64,000 nt of DNA from Sulfitobacter sp. CW3 (GTDB lineage Bacteria; Pseudomonadota; Alphaproteobacteria; Rhodobacterales; Rhodobacteraceae): contig NZ_JAHXRL010000003.1 of the NCBI RefSeq assembly GCF_019392245.1, forward strand, positions 310,001-374,000, read 5' to 3'. Under the pieces are notes generated by a model that was given only the letters and a program-made list of their open reading frames with translations, ran no database searches and was not told the DNA's origin. This document shows positions 29,752 to 40,453 of the stretch, in pieces. Every line of letters starts with the position of its first letter. Within the stretch, counting starts at the first letter, position 1. The translations under genes were made by a program, and so were the position numbers.

Positions 29752-30252
29752 ATGGCCCTAAGCGAGCAATACCTTGACGACGAGATCCATCCCATCGACA
29801 TCGTCGAAAATTTGGCAGCTTTTAATGACTGGGATTTTGACAGAATTTCCGATGAACAGATCGCAATGGCTGTTGAGGGCCAGTGGCGGACATATTCGAT
29901 CACGCTTGCATGGTCGGCCTATGACGAAACCCTGCGGCTCATCTGTTCGTTCGAAATGGACCCACCAGCCGAAAAATTGCCTGCACTGTATCATCTTCTG
30001 AACGATGTGAACGATCAATGCTGGGCTGGTGCGTTTACCTATTGGGCTGAACAAAAGACGATGATCTATCGCTATGGTCTGGTGCTGTCTGGCGGGCGCG
30101 AGGCCTCTGCAGAACAGATCGACACGATGATCGGCGCGGCTGTCCTAAGCGCTGAACGCTATTACCCCGCCGTTCAACTTGTGGTCTGGGGCGATCAAAC
30201 ACCCAAGCAAGCGCTTGAGGTTGCCATTGCAGAGGCCTACGGCCACGCGTAA
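29752..30252 (+). CDS. YbjN-domain protein
   Basis: A 166-residue acidic protein of the YbjN family (type III secretion chaperone-like fold). Conserved parts are HPIDIVENLAAFNDWDFDR, LAWSAYDETLRLICSFEM, and AVLSAERYYPAVQLVVWG. The role is unclear. GAGGTGG gives a strong ribosome site. It heads a run with proC, csaA and a dehydrogenase, all on the same strand with short gaps or overlaps. Confidence 0.88.
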   Translation: MALSEQYLDDEIHPIDIVENLAAFNDWDFDRISDEQIAMAVEGQWRTYSITLAWSAYDETLRLICSFEMDPPAEKLPALYHLLNDVNDQCWAGAFTYWAEQKTMIYRYGLVLSGGREASAEQIDTMIGAAVLSAERYYPAVQLVVWGDQTPKQALEVAIAEAYGHA

Positions 30253-30290
30253 GTGTTGCCCCCGAATGCTAAAAATTTGGGGATATCGCG

Positions 30291-31106
30291 ATGAAAGATA
30301 CACGTATTGCAAAAGACGGCCTTGTTCTGCTGGGCTGCGGCAAAATGGGATCTGCGATGTTGGCCGGTTGGCTGGCACGCGGGTTGCCGAAATCATCGGT
30401 TTGGGTCATCGATCCTTATCCATCTGACTGGCTGAAAGAGCAGGGCGTTCATTTGAACGTCGATCTGCCAGCCGCACCTGCGATCGTGTTGGTCGCTGTA
30501 AAGCCGCAGATGATGGGCGATGCGTTGCCGACGTTGCAGGCGATGGGCAATGGCAAGACCGTGTTCGTCAGTGTCGCGGCCGGCACCACAATCGCCACCT
30601 TTGAAAAAACGCTGGGCGCACAGACGCCGATCGTGCGCGCCATGCCCAACACGCCCGCCGCCATCAGCCAAGGCATCACTGCAATTGTCGGCAATGATAA
30701 TGTCGGTGCCAAGGGGATGGACGAGGCGGAAGAACTGCTAAGTGCCGTGGGCGATGTGGTTCGATTGGAAGAAGAAGCGCAGATTGATGCGGTGACGGGG
30801 GTCAGCGGCTCTGGCCCTGCATATGTCTTTCACATGATCGAAACCATGGCGGCAGGCGGCGTTGCCCAAGGGCTGAGCCCAGAATTGGCGTTGCAGCTGG
30901 CGACGGCAACCGTTGCCGGGGCAGGGGCCTTGGCCAAATCCGCGGACGAAGACCCGACACAATTGCGCAAAAACGTGACCAGCCCGAATGGCACGACACA
31001 GGCTGCGCTTGAGGTGTTGATGGACGAGGAAAACGGTTTTCCTGCCTTGCTAAAGCGCGCTGTCGCTGCCGCCGCTGACCGCTCGAGGGAGCTGTCACGT
31101 GACTGA
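30291..31106 (+). CDS. proC: Pyrroline-5-carboxylate reductase
   Basis: ProC makes L-proline from pyrroline-5-carboxylate with NAD(P)H. The 271-residue protein has the dinucleotide loop [28 protein letters not shown], and the C-terminal [15 protein letters not shown] and [24 protein letters not shown] stands before the ATG. It overlaps csaA by 8 bp. Confidence 0.95.
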   Translation: MKDTRIAKDGLVLLGCGKMGSAMLAGWLARGLPKSSVWVIDPYPSDWLKEQGVHLNVDLPAAPAIVLVAVKPQMMGDALPTLQAMGNGKTVFVSVAAGTTIATFEKTLGAQTPIVRAMPNTPAAISQGITAIVGNDNVGAKGMDEAEELLSAVGDVVRLEEEAQIDAVTGVSGSGPAYVFHMIETMAAGGVAQGLSPELALQLATATVAGAGALAKSADEDPTQLRKNVTSPNGTTQAALEVLMDEENGFPALLKRAVAAAADRSRELSRD

Positions 31107-31437
31107 GATCAGCTTTGACGATTTTCTGGCGGTTGATATCCGGGTCGGCACCGTCACGCGTGCCGAAGCCTTTCCCGAAGCGCGCAAACCGGCGATCAAG
31201 ATATGGATCGATTTCGGACCCGAGATTGGCGAGCGCAAGACCTCGGCCCAGATCACGGTGCATTATACGCCCGACGATTTGATTGGCATTCAGGTAATGG
31301 GTGTCGTGAATTTCCCGCCGCGCCAGATCGGGCCGTTTATGTCCGAAGTGCTGGTGCTGGGGGTACCTGATGAAAACGGGGCAATTGTGCTGACGCGGCC
31401 CGCGCAGCCTGTGCCCAACGGAGGACGCATGCATTGA
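31099..31437 (+). CDS. csaA: CsaA-type tRNA-binding/chaperone protein
   Basis: A 112-residue OB-fold protein of the CsaA family, with [39 protein letters not shown] and [18 protein letters not shown]. subtilis CsaA binds tRNA and has secretion-chaperone activity. It overlaps both proC (8 bp) and the dehydrogenase start (4 bp). Confidence 0.93.
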   Translation: MTEISFDDFLAVDIRVGTVTRAEAFPEARKPAIKIWIDFGPEIGERKTSAQITVHYTPDDLIGIQVMGVVNFPPRQIGPFMSEVLVLGVPDENGAIVLTRPAQPVPNGGRMH

Positions 31438-32384
31438 CCAAACTTTTGATTGCCCGACCCGCCCCGGACGATGTGCACGCAGCGCTTGAGGGCTTTGACG
31501 TGACATACCGCGATGTCCATACGCCGATGACCACCGACGAGATGCTGACGGCGTTGCGCGATTATGATGGTGTGCTGCCGACATTGGGCGATATGTTTTC
31601 CGCCGATCTATTCGCGCAGGTAGAGAACCCGCGCTGTAAAATCCTCGCGAATTTTGGTGTGGGGTATAACCATATTGACGCGGCGGCCGCCAAAGCCAGC
31701 GGCATTCAGCTGTCCAATACGCCGGGTGCTGTGACGGATGCCACCGCCGATATTGGTATGACATTGATGCTGATGGCCGCACGACGTGCTGGCGAAGGCG
31801 AACGGTTGGTGCGGTCCGGCACGTGGATCGGCTGGCATCCCTCGCAACTGCTGGGCATGCATTTGACCGGCAAGACCGTTGGCATTGTCGGCATGGGCCG
31901 CATCGGTCAAGCGGTGGCGCAGCGCTGCCACTACGGGTTTTCGATGCCTGTGAAATACTTTAGCCGCAGCGCCAAGGACTTGCCCTATGAGGCGGAACAT
32001 ATCAGCGACCTTAAGGCTTTGGTCGCTGCCGTTGATGTGGTCGTGATCGCGGTTCCGGGCGGCGATGATACGCATCACCTGATTAACGCCGATGTGCTGG
32101 CGGCAATGCGACCGCATGGCTTGCTGATCAACATCGCGCGGGGCAACGTCGTTCATGAAAACGCGCTGATTGATGCCTTGCAATCAGGGTCCATCGGCGG
32201 TGCGGGTTTGGACGTGTACGAGTTCGAACCACAGGTGCCCGAAGCCCTGCGCGCGTTGGATAACGTGGTGCTGTTGCCGCATTTGGGCACAGCATCCCAC
32301 GAGGTGCGTTTGAATATGTGGATGATGGCGGTCGAGAACCTGAAGGCAGGTGTTACTGGTAAAACGCCCCCGAACGCGGTTTAG
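31434..32384 (+). CDS. D-isomer 2-hydroxyacid dehydrogenase
   Basis: A 316-residue NAD(P)-dependent dehydrogenase close to glyoxylate/hydroxypyruvate reductases. The NAD loop is [14 protein letters not shown] and the catalytic residues lie in NIARGNVV (Arg), the DVYEFEP Glu and LPHLGTAS (His). The start is a TTG at 31434, overlapping the csaA TGA (TTGA), with GGAGG at 31420-31424; no other start fits the family N-terminus MTKLLIARP. The substrate is uncertain. Confidence 0.9.
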   Translation: MTKLLIARPAPDDVHAALEGFDVTYRDVHTPMTTDEMLTALRDYDGVLPTLGDMFSADLFAQVENPRCKILANFGVGYNHIDAAAAKASGIQLSNTPGAVTDATADIGMTLMLMAARRAGEGERLVRSGTWIGWHPSQLLGMHLTGKTVGIVGMGRIGQAVAQRCHYGFSMPVKYFSRSAKDLPYEAEHISDLKALVAAVDVVVIAVPGGDDTHHLINADVLAAMRPHGLLINIARGNVVHENALIDALQSGSIGGAGLDVYEFEPQVPEALRALDNVVLLPHLGTASHEVRLNMWMMAVENLKAGVTGKTPPNAV

Positions 32385-32959
32385 CGGCCTACGGCCTCGC
32401 GCCAGTGACGGCGGCAGAGCGAGACATAGGTCTCGTTCCCGCCAATCTGGACCTGCGCGCCCTCTTTGGTGGCTTGTCCCTGCGCATTCTGGCGTACGAC
32501 CATCGTGGCCTTCTTGCCGCAATGGCAGATGGTCCGGACTTCGCGCATCTCATCCGCGAGCGCCAGCAACGTGGCCGATCCGGGGAACAACAACCCCCGA
32601 AAATCGACCCGCAACCCGTAGCACATGATCGGCACGCCCAGATCATCGACGGCGCGGGCCAATTGCCAAACCTGTTCTTCGCCCAGGAACTGCGCCTCGT
32701 CGATAAAGATACAGGCGCAGGGACCCGTTTCTAGGCGGTCCTTGATCTTCTCAAACAGATCTTCGCCAGTGCCGAATGTGTCGGCCTCTTGGCCGATGCC
32801 AATCCGCGACGCGATACGCCCGTTGCCCGCGCGATTGTCGAACTGCGCCGTCATCAAATAGGGCACCATGCCGCGCTCCACATAGTTATGGGCGGCTTGC
32901 AGCAGCACCGTGGATTTGCCTGCGTTCATGGTCGAATAGTGGAAATAAAGCTTTGCCAT
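32381..32959 (-). CDS. tdk: Thymidine kinase
   Basis: A 192-residue TK1-type kinase that phosphorylates (deoxy)thymidine. The P-loop is STMNAGKSTVLLQ near residue 10, the DEAQF motif gives the metal-binding Asp, and two cysteine pairs (CHCGKK and CRRH region) form the zinc site. The stop codon overlaps that of the convergent dehydrogenase by 4 bp. It belongs with the salvage genes at 49-53 kb functionally. Confidence 0.95.
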   Translation of the reverse strand: MAKLYFHYSTMNAGKSTVLLQAAHNYVERGMVPYLMTAQFDNRAGNGRIASRIGIGQEADTFGTGEDLFEKIKDRLETGPCACIFIDEAQFLGEEQVWQLARAVDDLGVPIMCYGLRVDFRGLLFPGSATLLALADEMREVRTICHCGKKATMVVRQNAQGQATKEGAQVQIGGNETYVSLCRRHWREAVGR

Positions 32960-33081
32960 GGCTCTCTTTACAAGCAGTCAGGTCGGGCGTTCAAGGTGGG
33001 GCCGGCGAATTGGTGACCTGTATGCAGACCGCTCAGGTTGCGACCGTCTGAAGTCAAGCCTGCGACCACTCGCACCGGCGT

Positions 33082-34206
33082 TTACTCGTGACGTTCCACC
33101 AGAACAGAACCCACGGAATACCCCGCCCCGAATGAACAGATCAGCCCGGTATCGCCCTCTTTCAGATCGCTGGAGTATTTCGAGAATGCGATGATGGACC
33201 CCGCAGACGAGGTGTTGGCATAGTCTTGCAAGATGTTTGGCTGTTCGCCCGGCTCCGGCACGCGGCCCAACACTTTGCGCCCGATGAAATCATTCATCGA
33301 CTTGTTCGCCTGATGCAGCCAAAGCCGTTTCAGATCAGCGGCCTCAACGCCTTCTTCCGCCATATGGTTGGCGATATGATCGGCGACCAGTGGCAACACT
33401 TCTTTGAATACTTTACGGCCGTTTTGCATGAATTGCATGTCGCGACGATCCGCAACACCATCAGGGCGCGACCGGCGCAGAAAGCCGTTGTTGTTGCGAA
33501 TGTTGTTTGAAAACTGCGTGGCACAACGCGTGGATTTGATTTCAAAATAGGGGCCGGTTGCGTCCTCTGCCCGTTCAATCAAAACGGCGGTTGCCACGTC
33601 ACCAAAAATGAAATGGCAATCGCGGTCGCGCCATTCGATGTGGGCGGAGCAAATCTCGGGGTTGACGACCAGCGCCGACCGGATCGAACCGGACCGCACC
33701 ATATCTGCGGCCACTTGAATGCCAAAAGTGGCTGACGAACAGGCCACATTCATGTCAAAGGCAAAGCCGTTAATTCCCAACAGATCCTGTATTTCAATCG
33801 CCACGGCGGGATAGGCGCGTTCAAGGTTCGATGCCGCGCAGATCACCGCATCTACATCCGCCGCCGTCTTGCCCGCATCTGCCAGCGCCTTTTGCGCCGC
33901 GTCCAAGGCCATTTCTGCCATCAGGCCGGGCTCATCATCCGACCGCTGACGCAGCAGCGGGTGCATTATGTGCGGGTTCAAAGGGCCGGTTTTGTCGATC
34001 ACATACCGCTGTTCAATCCCCGACGCCTTGAAAATGAACTCTTCCGAGGAATGTTCCTTGGCGTCCACTGTGCCCGCCGCGATCTCGTCCGCGTGTTCGG
34101 CGTTGTAAAGATCGGCATAGGCGTTAAAGGCGACAACCAGCTCGGCGTTGGTGATAACCTGATCCGGCGTGAAAATTCCGCTGCCGGTAATGGCTGGTGT
34201 GAACAT
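33082..34206 (-). CDS. Beta-ketoacyl-ACP synthase III family protein
   Basis: A 374-residue thiolase-fold condensing enzyme. The catalytic triad can be read as Cys in NVACSSATFG, His in WLHQANKSMN, and Asn in YANTSSAGS. It is longer than housekeeping FabH (about 320 residues) and has an inserted N-terminal segment (YADLYNAEHADE). No other fatty-acid synthesis genes are near, so it may be a specialised synthase or an auxiliary FabH. I start at ATG 34206 (MFTPAITGSG). Confidence 0.87.
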   Translation of the reverse strand: MFTPAITGSGIFTPDQVITNAELVVAFNAYADLYNAEHADEIAAGTVDAKEHSSEEFIFKASGIEQRYVIDKTGPLNPHIMHPLLRQRSDDEPGLMAEMALDAAQKALADAGKTAADVDAVICAASNLERAYPAVAIEIQDLLGINGFAFDMNVACSSATFGIQVAADMVRSGSIRSALVVNPEICSAHIEWRDRDCHFIFGDVATAVLIERAEDATGPYFEIKSTRCATQFSNNIRNNNGFLRRSRPDGVADRRDMQFMQNGRKVFKEVLPLVADHIANHMAEEGVEAADLKRLWLHQANKSMNDFIGRKVLGRVPEPGEQPNILQDYANTSSAGSIIAFSKYSSDLKEGDTGLICSFGAGYSVGSVLVERHE

Positions 34207-34361
34207 GATGAACCCTTTCTTGCAGACCACCGATAAAGCCTAAAACCAGCAGAAAGGTCAAGCTGAAGCGCCCTGCTTTGCATCCGCTTTCGTGATAAAC
34301 GGTTGTCATGCCGGGGGCTTGATTGCACTGTCCTCCAAACCCTGCCCAGATCGGAGCCACC

Positions 34362-35072
34362 ATGACCCTGCCGCCGCTTTTGCCCCTTGGCGAACTTGAT
34401 CAGCTTGCCCAAGAAATGGGGACCGACAAGTCATCGCGCACCCATGACTATATGCGGCTCTACGAGTTTCTGTTTAAACCGTTCAAGGATCAGGAGTTCT
34501 GCTTTATGGAGCTGGGCGTCGGCCTGCCGCGCATCCAAGCGGCGTCTTTGCGGTCGTGGCGGCGGTTCTTTACCAAAGCGCTGATCGTCGGCGTGGATAA
34601 CGACCGAAGGGTGCGCAAATTTTCAGGCGATGATTTCACGATCCGCATCGGTGACGCGTCAGACCCCGCGTTTCTGACCAAGATGTCAGAGACCTATAAA
34701 CCCTCGATCGTGCTGGATGACGCCAGCCACAAATGGTCGCATCAGATCATCGCGTTCAAAACCATGTTCCCGCTGCTGCCCCCCGGCGGGCTATACGTGA
34801 TCGAGGATATTTTCACGTCCTTCCCGATGCCGATCAAATATGACGTCTATGCGGATCACCCTGAATCCTGCTGGAGCTTCATCTCACGGCTACAGGCCGC
34901 TTTGGCCGGCTGCCAAACTGAATGGCCCGCACTAAGCGCCGAGGAATCCGAGCTGGTATCCTGGATCGACGCCGTGTTTCTAACGCGCCGCACGGTGATT
35001 TTCGTGAAGAGGGATGCGCAGCGCCCCGAGGAGGTGGAACGGGTGGCGGAGTTGAAGCGGCGACAGGGGTGA
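34362..35072 (+). CDS. SAM-dependent methyltransferase of the TylF/MycE sugar-methyltransferase type
   Basis: A 236-residue protein resembling macrocin or rhamnosyl O-methyltransferases. The pattern is MGTDKSSRTHDYMRLYEFLF, MELGVGLP, ALIVGVDNDRRV, SIVLDDASHKWSHQI, and GGLYVIEDIFTSF. These enzymes methylate sugar hydroxyls in a metal-dependent way in polyketides or glycans. No cluster surrounds it. ATG 34362 has CGGAG upstream; the ORF extends back to 34323 without support. Confidence 0.8.
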   Translation: MTLPPLLPLGELDQLAQEMGTDKSSRTHDYMRLYEFLFKPFKDQEFCFMELGVGLPRIQAASLRSWRRFFTKALIVGVDNDRRVRKFSGDDFTIRIGDASDPAFLTKMSETYKPSIVLDDASHKWSHQIIAFKTMFPLLPPGGLYVIEDIFTSFPMPIKYDVYADHPESCWSFISRLQAALAGCQTEWPALSAEESELVSWIDAVFLTRRTVIFVKRDAQRPEEVERVAELKRRQG

Positions 35073-35112
35073 TTTAAGCGCTCCGCCCGGAATCAAGCCG
35101 CAGTTGACCGTT

Positions 35113-35140
35113 GCATCGCCTTCCCGCAGGCAGGCGATGC
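35113..35140. terminator. Stem-loop between the convergent methyltransferase and carB
   Basis: GCATCGCCT (35113-35121), 10-nt loop, AGGCGATGC (35132-35140): a perfect 9-bp stem 8 nt from the carB stop. There is no clear T-run, so termination strength is uncertain. Confidence 0.5.
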
Positions 35141-35147
35141 CACTTAA

Positions 35148-38100
35148 TTACCCCTGCAGTGACTTCACGCCAATCTCGTCTTCGGCCTGTGCTTTGATCG
35201 CCAGTGCCGCTGCATAAGAACCCGCAGCGGTGGTGAAGTACGGGATCTTGTCATACAGCGCGATGGAGCGGATGGATTTGCTGTCTTCGACCGCTTGCGC
35301 GCCTTCGGTGGTGTTCATCACCAGTTGGATCGCTTCGTCCTTCATCATGTCGGTGATGTCGGGGCGGCCTTCGTAGACTTTGTTGACGATCTGGCACGCG
35401 ATATCATGGGATGTCAGCCAATCGGCGGTGCCACGGGTCGCGACGATGGTAAAGTCCTGCTCGAGCAGGATGCGCGCGGCGCTTAGCATGTCGTCGGTTT
35501 TGTCCATGTCCTTGATCGACAGGAAAGCGCAGCCGTTGCGGGGCAGCGGGTTGCCTGCGCCCATTTGCGCCTTGAGGAAGGCACGCGGGAAGTCGCGATC
35601 CCAGCCCATGACTTCGCCGGTAGAGCGCATTTCCGGCCCCAGCAGCGTGTCGACACCGGGGAAACGGGCGAAGGGCAGAACCGCCTCTTTGACCGAGAAC
35701 CACGGCATGTTCGGGTCGGCCAGCGTCATCGGATCGCCAAGCGGCAGCACGTCGTCATAGGCGGCATCGGCATTGTAGGGCGCGCGCAGCGGGAAGTTCG
35801 ACAGCGGTTCGCCCGCCATGATCCGCGCGGCGATGGACGCAATCGCGCTGTCCGTCGCTTTGGCCACGAAGGGCACGGTGCGCGAGGCACGGGGGTTGAC
35901 CTCGATCAGGTAAATCTCGCCGTCTTTGATGGCGAACTGGATGTTCATCAGGCCGACGACGTTTAGCGCAAGGGCCAGCGCCTTGGTCTGTTTTTCGACT
36001 TCGGCAATGATCTCGCGCGAGAGCGAATAGGGGGGCAGCGAACAGGCGCTGTCGCCCGAATGCACGCCGGCCTCTTCGATGTGTTGCATGATGCCTGCGA
36101 CGTGGACGTTTTTGCCGTCACACAGCGCATCAACGTCAAGCTCGACCGCGCCGGATAGGTAATTATCCAGCAACACCGGGCTTTTACCCGATACAACCAC
36201 GGCCTCGCGAATATAGCGTTCAAGGCTGGCTTGATCGCGCACGATTTCCATCGCGCGGCCACCCAAGACGTAAGACGGGCGGATCACCAGCGGGAAACCG
36301 ATGTCGGCTGCAATTTCCAGCGCCTCGGCGTCGGAATGGGCGATGCCGTTATGTGGCTGTTTCAGGCCCAGCTTTTTGACCAGATCGGCAAAGCGTTCGC
36401 GGTCTTCGGCAAGGTCGATCATGTCGGGCGTGGTGCCAAGGATCGGGATGCCCGCGTCTTGCAAGGCTTGTGCGATTTTCAGCGGAGTCTGGCCACCGAA
36501 TTGGACGATCACACCGTGCAGCGTGCCGTTTTCCTGTTCGACGCGCATGATTTCCATGACATGTTCAAAGGTCAGCGGCTCGAAATACAAGCGGTCCGAG
36601 GTGTCATAGTCGGTCGACACGGTTTCGGGGTTACAGTTGACCATGATGGTCTCGTAACCCGCGTCGGTCAGCGCATAGCAGGCGTGACAGCAGCAATAGT
36701 CGAATTCGATGCCCTGGCCGATACGGTTCGGGCCACCGCCCAGAATCACGACCTTTTTGCGGTCGGACGGGCGCGCCTCGCATTCGACTTCGTCAAAGGC
36801 GGGGGATTCATAGGTGGAATACATATACGGGGTTTGCGCCTCAAACTCGGCGGCGCAGGTATCGATGCGTTTGAACACGGCCTTGACGCCAAGGTTCAGA
36901 CGGGCGCGGCGCACATTGTCTTCGTCGCGGCCGGTCAGAATGCCAAGGCGTGCATCGGTAAAGCCCATCATTTTGAGCTGGCGCATGCCGGTTTCAGTCA
37001 GGGGCAGACCTTCTTGGCGCACGACTTCTTCGGCCTCGACGATCTCGCGGATACGGGCAAGGAACCACGGGTCGAACATGGTCACACCATGGATGTCGAT
37101 GTCAGACATGCCGTGACGCATCGCTTGGGCGATGGTGCGCATGCGGTCAGGGGTTTGCTTGCTGATCGCTTTGATCAGGGCGGCCTGTTCGGGGGCACCG
37201 GGAATGTCGATTTCGTCAAAACCGGTCAGGCCGGATTCCATCGATGCCAGCGCCTTTTGCAGGGATTCGTGGATCGTGCGGCCGATCGCCATTGCCTCGC
37301 CCACGGATTTCATCGCGGTGGTCAGGTAGGGTTCGGAGCCTGGGAATTTTTCAAACGCGAATTTCGGGATCTTGGTGACGACATAGTCGATTGTCGGCTC
37401 GAAAGATGCAGGGGTCACGCCGGTGATGTCGTTATCAAGCTCGTCCAGCGTAAAGCCAACGGCCAGTTTCGCGGCGATCTTGGCAATCGGGAAACCCGTC
37501 GCCTTGGACGCCAGCGCCGAGGAACGCGACACGCGCGGGTTCATTTCGATCACGACCATGCGGCCATCGGCAGGGTTCACGGCCCATTGCACGTTTGATC
37601 CGCCGGTTTCCACGCCGATTTCGCGCAGGACGGCGATCGAGTGGTTGCGCATGATCTGGTATTCTTTGTCGGTCAACGTCAGCGCAGGGGCGACGGTGAT
37701 CGAATCGCCCGTGTGTACGCCCATAGGGTCGATGTTTTCGATGGAACATACGATGATGGCGTTGTCCGCAGTGTCGCGCACGACCTCCATCTCGAATTCT
37801 TTCCAGCCCAGCAGGGACTCGTCGATCAGGATCTGGCCCATCGGGGACGCGTCCATGCCCGAGCGGCAGAAGAATTCATAATCGTCGCGGTTATAGGCAA
37901 CACCACCACCAGTACCGCCCATGGTAAAGGCAGGGCGGATGATCGCGGGCAGGCCGACATAGTCAAGCGCCTCAAGCGCGATGGCCACACCTGCGGCGAG
38001 GTCTTTCTTGCCGGCAGCATTCTTGGGGGCGGTGACGATTGTGGCCTTGGGGTTTTCAATGCCCAAACGGTCCATCGCTTCGCGGAACAGCTGGCGATCT

Positions 38101-38480
38101 TCTGCCATTTCAATGGCTTCGCGCTTTGCCCCGATCATCTCGACGCCGTATTTTTCCAACACGCCCATTTCTTCGAGGGCGAGGGAGGTGTTCAGCCCGG
38201 TTTGGCCACCCATGGTGGGCAGCAGTGCGTCGGGGCGTTCTTTTTCGATGATTTTAGCGACGATTTCGGGGGTGATCGGTTCGATATATGTGGCGTCTGC
38301 CAGCCCCGGGTCGGTCATGATTGTCGCAGGGTTGGAGTTGACGAGGATGACGCGGTAGCCTTCCTCTTTCAGGGCCTTACAGGCCTGAGCGCCGGAATAG
38401 TCAAATTCGCAGGCCTGACCGATCACGATGGGCCCCGCACCAATGATCATAATCGATTTGATATCGGTTCTTTTTGGCAT
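35148..38480 (-). CDS. carB: Carbamoyl-phosphate synthase large subunit
   Basis: The 1110-residue ATP-using subunit that, with CarA, makes carbamoyl phosphate for arginine and pyrimidines. Both homologous ATP-grasp halves are present. The first starts near [20 protein letters not shown] and the second near [21 protein letters not shown]. The MGS-like allosteric domain at the C-terminus has [11 protein letters not shown] and [17 protein letters not shown]. carA is not in this window, so it is encoded elsewhere. It is a single gene; long frames on the opposite strand are shadows. Confidence 0.98.
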   Translation of the reverse strand: MPKRTDIKSIMIIGAGPIVIGQACEFDYSGAQACKALKEEGYRVILVNSNPATIMTDPGLADATYIEPITPEIVAKIIEKERPDALLPTMGGQTGLNTSLALEEMGVLEKYGVEMIGAKREAIEMAEDRQLFREAMDRLGIENPKATIVTAPKNAAGKKDLAAGVAIALEALDYVGLPAIIRPAFTMGGTGGGVAYNRDDYEFFCRSGMDASPMGQILIDESLLGWKEFEMEVVRDTADNAIIVCSIENIDPMGVHTGDSITVAPALTLTDKEYQIMRNHSIAVLREIGVETGGSNVQWAVNPADGRMVVIEMNPRVSRSSALASKATGFPIAKIAAKLAVGFTLDELDNDITGVTPASFEPTIDYVVTKIPKFAFEKFPGSEPYLTTAMKSVGEAMAIGRTIHESLQKALASMESGLTGFDEIDIPGAPEQAALIKAISKQTPDRMRTIAQAMRHGMSDIDIHGVTMFDPWFLARIREIVEAEEVVRQEGLPLTETGMRQLKMMGFTDARLGILTGRDEDNVRRARLNLGVKAVFKRIDTCAAEFEAQTPYMYSTYESPAFDEVECEARPSDRKKVVILGGGPNRIGQGIEFDYCCCHACYALTDAGYETIMVNCNPETVSTDYDTSDRLYFEPLTFEHVMEIMRVEQENGTLHGVIVQFGGQTPLKIAQALQDAGIPILGTTPDMIDLAEDRERFADLVKKLGLKQPHNGIAHSDAEALEIAADIGFPLVIRPSYVLGGRAMEIVRDQASLERYIREAVVVSGKSPVLLDNYLSGAVELDVDALCDGKNVHVAGIMQHIEEAGVHSGDSACSLPPYSLSREIIAEVEKQTKALALALNVVGLMNIQFAIKDGEIYLIEVNPRASRTVPFVAKATDSAIASIAARIMAGEPLSNFPLRAPYNADAAYDDVLPLGDPMTLADPNMPWFSVKEAVLPFARFPGVDTLLGPEMRSTGEVMGWDRDFPRAFLKAQMGAGNPLPRNGCAFLSIKDMDKTDDMLSAARILLEQDFTIVATRGTADWLTSHDIACQIVNKVYEGRPDITDMMKDEAIQLVMNTTEGAQAVEDSKSIRSIALYDKIPYFTTAAGSYAAALAIKAQAEDEIGVKSLQG

Positions 38481-38592
38481 GGTTCAGGCCCCCGGATGTT
38501 TGCAAATTCTCCGCGTTATAGGCCTTGGGGGGAGAGGTGCAAGGGGGGATGGCCGCTATCTGGTCGGGTTTTGGTTTTGGGGATGGCGGATT

Positions 38593-38635
38593 GGGGCGCT
38601 GCCCCAAACCCCGGGATATTTAAGAGCCAGAGAAG
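38593..38635 (+). repeat. Dispersed intergenic hairpin repeat, copy D
   Basis: GGGGC-GCT-GCCCC hairpin (38593-38605), then AAACCCCGGGATATTTAAG, AGCCAGAGAAG. It shares the ending with copy C and the hairpin with copy E. It lies between the carB start and the esterase stop. Confidence 0.75.
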
Positions 38636-38668
38636 AGGGGCCGTTTCGTGGCGCGGCTGCGGTTGTTT

Positions 38669-39439
38669 TTAAGGTTCGCCGTGATCGAGGAAGGCGCGCA
38701 CCGATGCCTCGAACGCGCGGGGGTTTTCAGCATGCAGCCAATGACCCGCGCCGGGAATTTTTGCGAAATGGGCATTGGGGAACAGTGACTTGATCAGGGG
38801 CCGGTATTCAGGTTTCACATAATGCGACGCGGCACCTGACAAAAAGAAGGTCGGGCCGTTGAAGGGGCCGGTGACGGTTTCAGGCCAACCGACGATTTGA
38901 GGCATATCGGCCTCGAGCACATCAAGGTTCAGTTTCCACGCCTTGTTGGCCACGTCGAGGGATTGGGTGAAAAAGCTTTGCAATGCGGCTTCCACCCCGG
39001 CGGCGGCAAGTTGTTCTTGGGCGTCGGAGCGGCGGGTGAGCGTGGAAAGATCGACGCTGCGCATGGCGTCGATGAAGCCTTGTTGGTTGTGATCATAGGC
39101 GACGGGCGCGATGTCTGCGACGATCAGGCGGCGCACCAGTTCGGGGTGTTGAAGGGCCAGAACCATCGATGCCTTGCCACCCATCGAGTGCCCACAAACA
39201 TCCATCGGTGCGCCGATGTGGCGAATAAGCTTAGCCAGATCGGCGGCCATGTCTGGATAGGTCTGCGTGTCTGCGCGCGGACTGTCGCCGTGGTTGCGCA
39301 TATCAACGGTGATCACGCGGCGGGTGTCGGACAGCCGTTTGGCGATCACGCCCCAATTGCGGCCCGAACCGAACAGGCCGTGGACAATCAAAAGGGCGGC
39401 GGCATCTGTTGCGGTGCCATATTCTGAGAAACTGAGCAT
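38669..39439 (-). CDS. Alpha/beta hydrolase, YbfF-like esterase
   Basis: A 256-residue cytoplasmic hydrolase. The elbow is CGHSMGGKASM, the oxyanion part LIVHGLFGSGRNWG, and the C-terminal His sits in PGAGHWLHAENP. It is close to the esterase group of E. coli YbfF, which acts on short acyl esters and acyl-CoA. It is divergent from the small membrane protein gene. Confidence 0.87.
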   Translation of the reverse strand: MLSFSEYGTATDAAALLIVHGLFGSGRNWGVIAKRLSDTRRVITVDMRNHGDSPRADTQTYPDMAADLAKLIRHIGAPMDVCGHSMGGKASMVLALQHPELVRRLIVADIAPVAYDHNQQGFIDAMRSVDLSTLTRRSDAQEQLAAAGVEAALQSFFTQSLDVANKAWKLNLDVLEADMPQIVGWPETVTGPFNGPTFFLSGAASHYVKPEYRPLIKSLFPNAHFAKIPGAGHWLHAENPRAFEASVRAFLDHGEP

Positions 39440-39493
39440 GGTGTGAGATTTACGGCCATTGCAGCGGATAGGCCAGAGTGTTTAGGATATAGA

Positions 39494-39868
39494 ATGCTGA
39501 GTCAAAAAGACATTTATAAGAAAACCTACGCGGTGCGCCGTCAGTTGGACGAAAAACTGGGCGTGCGGGGCCGTGATCTGGGGCATGCGGTGCGTAAGGC
39601 CGGACGCCGGTTACCTGTTGCGATCCGTGCGCAGGCTGGCACCTTGGCTGAGGCTGAATTTTTCGCGGAAAACCCAAAGATGGCGCGGCGGTTGGACGGG
39701 CCTGCGATGCAAGCCGCGTTTGACAGCGTGATGGCGTATTTGCGGGGCATTGATGTGGCTGAGGCCCGCAAGGCTCGCATCCTTGGCATCGCGGGAAGTG
39801 TTGGGTTTAACCTGTTGTTCGTCGCGGTCGCGTTTATCGCTTTCCTGTGGTGGCGCGGCTACATTTGA
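39494..39868 (+). CDS. Uncharacterised protein with one C-terminal membrane helix
   Basis: A 124-residue basic protein that starts [23 protein letters not shown] (ATG 39494; earlier in-frame ATG at 39443 less likely). It has a long charged N-terminal part and a single hydrophobic segment at the C-terminus ([20 protein letters not shown]), so it is probably tail-anchored in the inner membrane. I do not recognise a family. It overlaps the convergent cupin gene by 10 bp. Confidence 0.7.
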   Translation: MLSQKDIYKKTYAVRRQLDEKLGVRGRDLGHAVRKAGRRLPVAIRAQAGTLAEAEFFAENPKMARRLDGPAMQAAFDSVMAYLRGIDVAEARKARILGIAGSVGFNLLFVAVAFIAFLWWRGYI

Positions 39869-40260
39869 TCGGCATATTGCGCGTCGGTGACATGCTCTAG
39901 CCAGTCTACTGCTTTTCCGTCCAAGGCCTCTTGAATGGCGAGATGGGTCATTGCGCAGTCAGGCGCGGCCCCGTGCCAGTGTTTTTCGCCGGGGGCGAAC
40001 CAGACGGTATCGCCGGGCCGCAAGGGTTTGATCGGCCCCCCTTGAGATTGGGCAAGACCAGCACCTGACAGCACCACAAGTGTTTGACCCAAGGGATGCG
40101 TGTGCCAAGCGGTGCGCGCGCCGGGCTCAAACGTCACGGTCGCTGCGCGGATGCGGGCAGGGTCGGGGGCCGAAACAACTGGATCAAGGCGCACGGTGCC
40201 GGTGAAATACTCTGGCGATCCCGCTTCGGAGGGGCGGGTGCCTGTGTGCTTGATGTCCAT
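39859..40260 (-). CDS. Cupin-domain protein
   Basis: A 133-residue single-domain cupin. The metal motif reads [17 protein letters not shown] with the two His residues and a Gln in the Glu place, and the second motif gives PGEKHWHGA. Related proteins include carboxymuconolactone-decarboxylase-associated cupins and quercetinase-like proteins. No substrate can be assigned. Confidence 0.85.
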   Translation of the reverse strand: MDIKHTGTRPSEAGSPEYFTGTVRLDPVVSAPDPARIRAATVTFEPGARTAWHTHPLGQTLVVLSGAGLAQSQGGPIKPLRPGDTVWFAPGEKHWHGAAPDCAMTHLAIQEALDGKAVDWLEHVTDAQYADQM

Positions 40261-40382
40261 GTGAACCTCTTTGTAATGGAAATGAGTTTCTTAGAGGATC
40301 AGGGCAGATCGGGGTAATTACAAGGGGTATGATCTGTACCCCGGCAGCCGATGCGGCCGGGGTTGATTTTTGCGAGGGTGAA

Positions 40383-40426
40383 GGGGCGCTGCCCCCGCCC
40401 TGTCGGGCTTCCCCCGGGATTAAAAC
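40383..40426 (+). repeat. Dispersed intergenic hairpin repeat, copy E
   Basis: GGGGC-GCT-GCCCC (40383-40395), then a second hairpin GCCC-TGTC-GGGC (40397-40408), then TTCCCCCGGGATTAAAACC. The second hairpin has a different sequence from that in copies A and B but the same 4-bp stem and 4-nt loop. It fills the gap before glyA's stop codon. Confidence 0.75.
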
Positions 40427-40453
40427 CATTTGGAAATGGACGGGGGAAGACGT

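Noticed and set aside
36231..37598. 455-codon open frame opposite carB
   Set aside because: Composition-driven shadow of carB, with low-complexity His/Gly/Arg-rich translation and no ribosome site.
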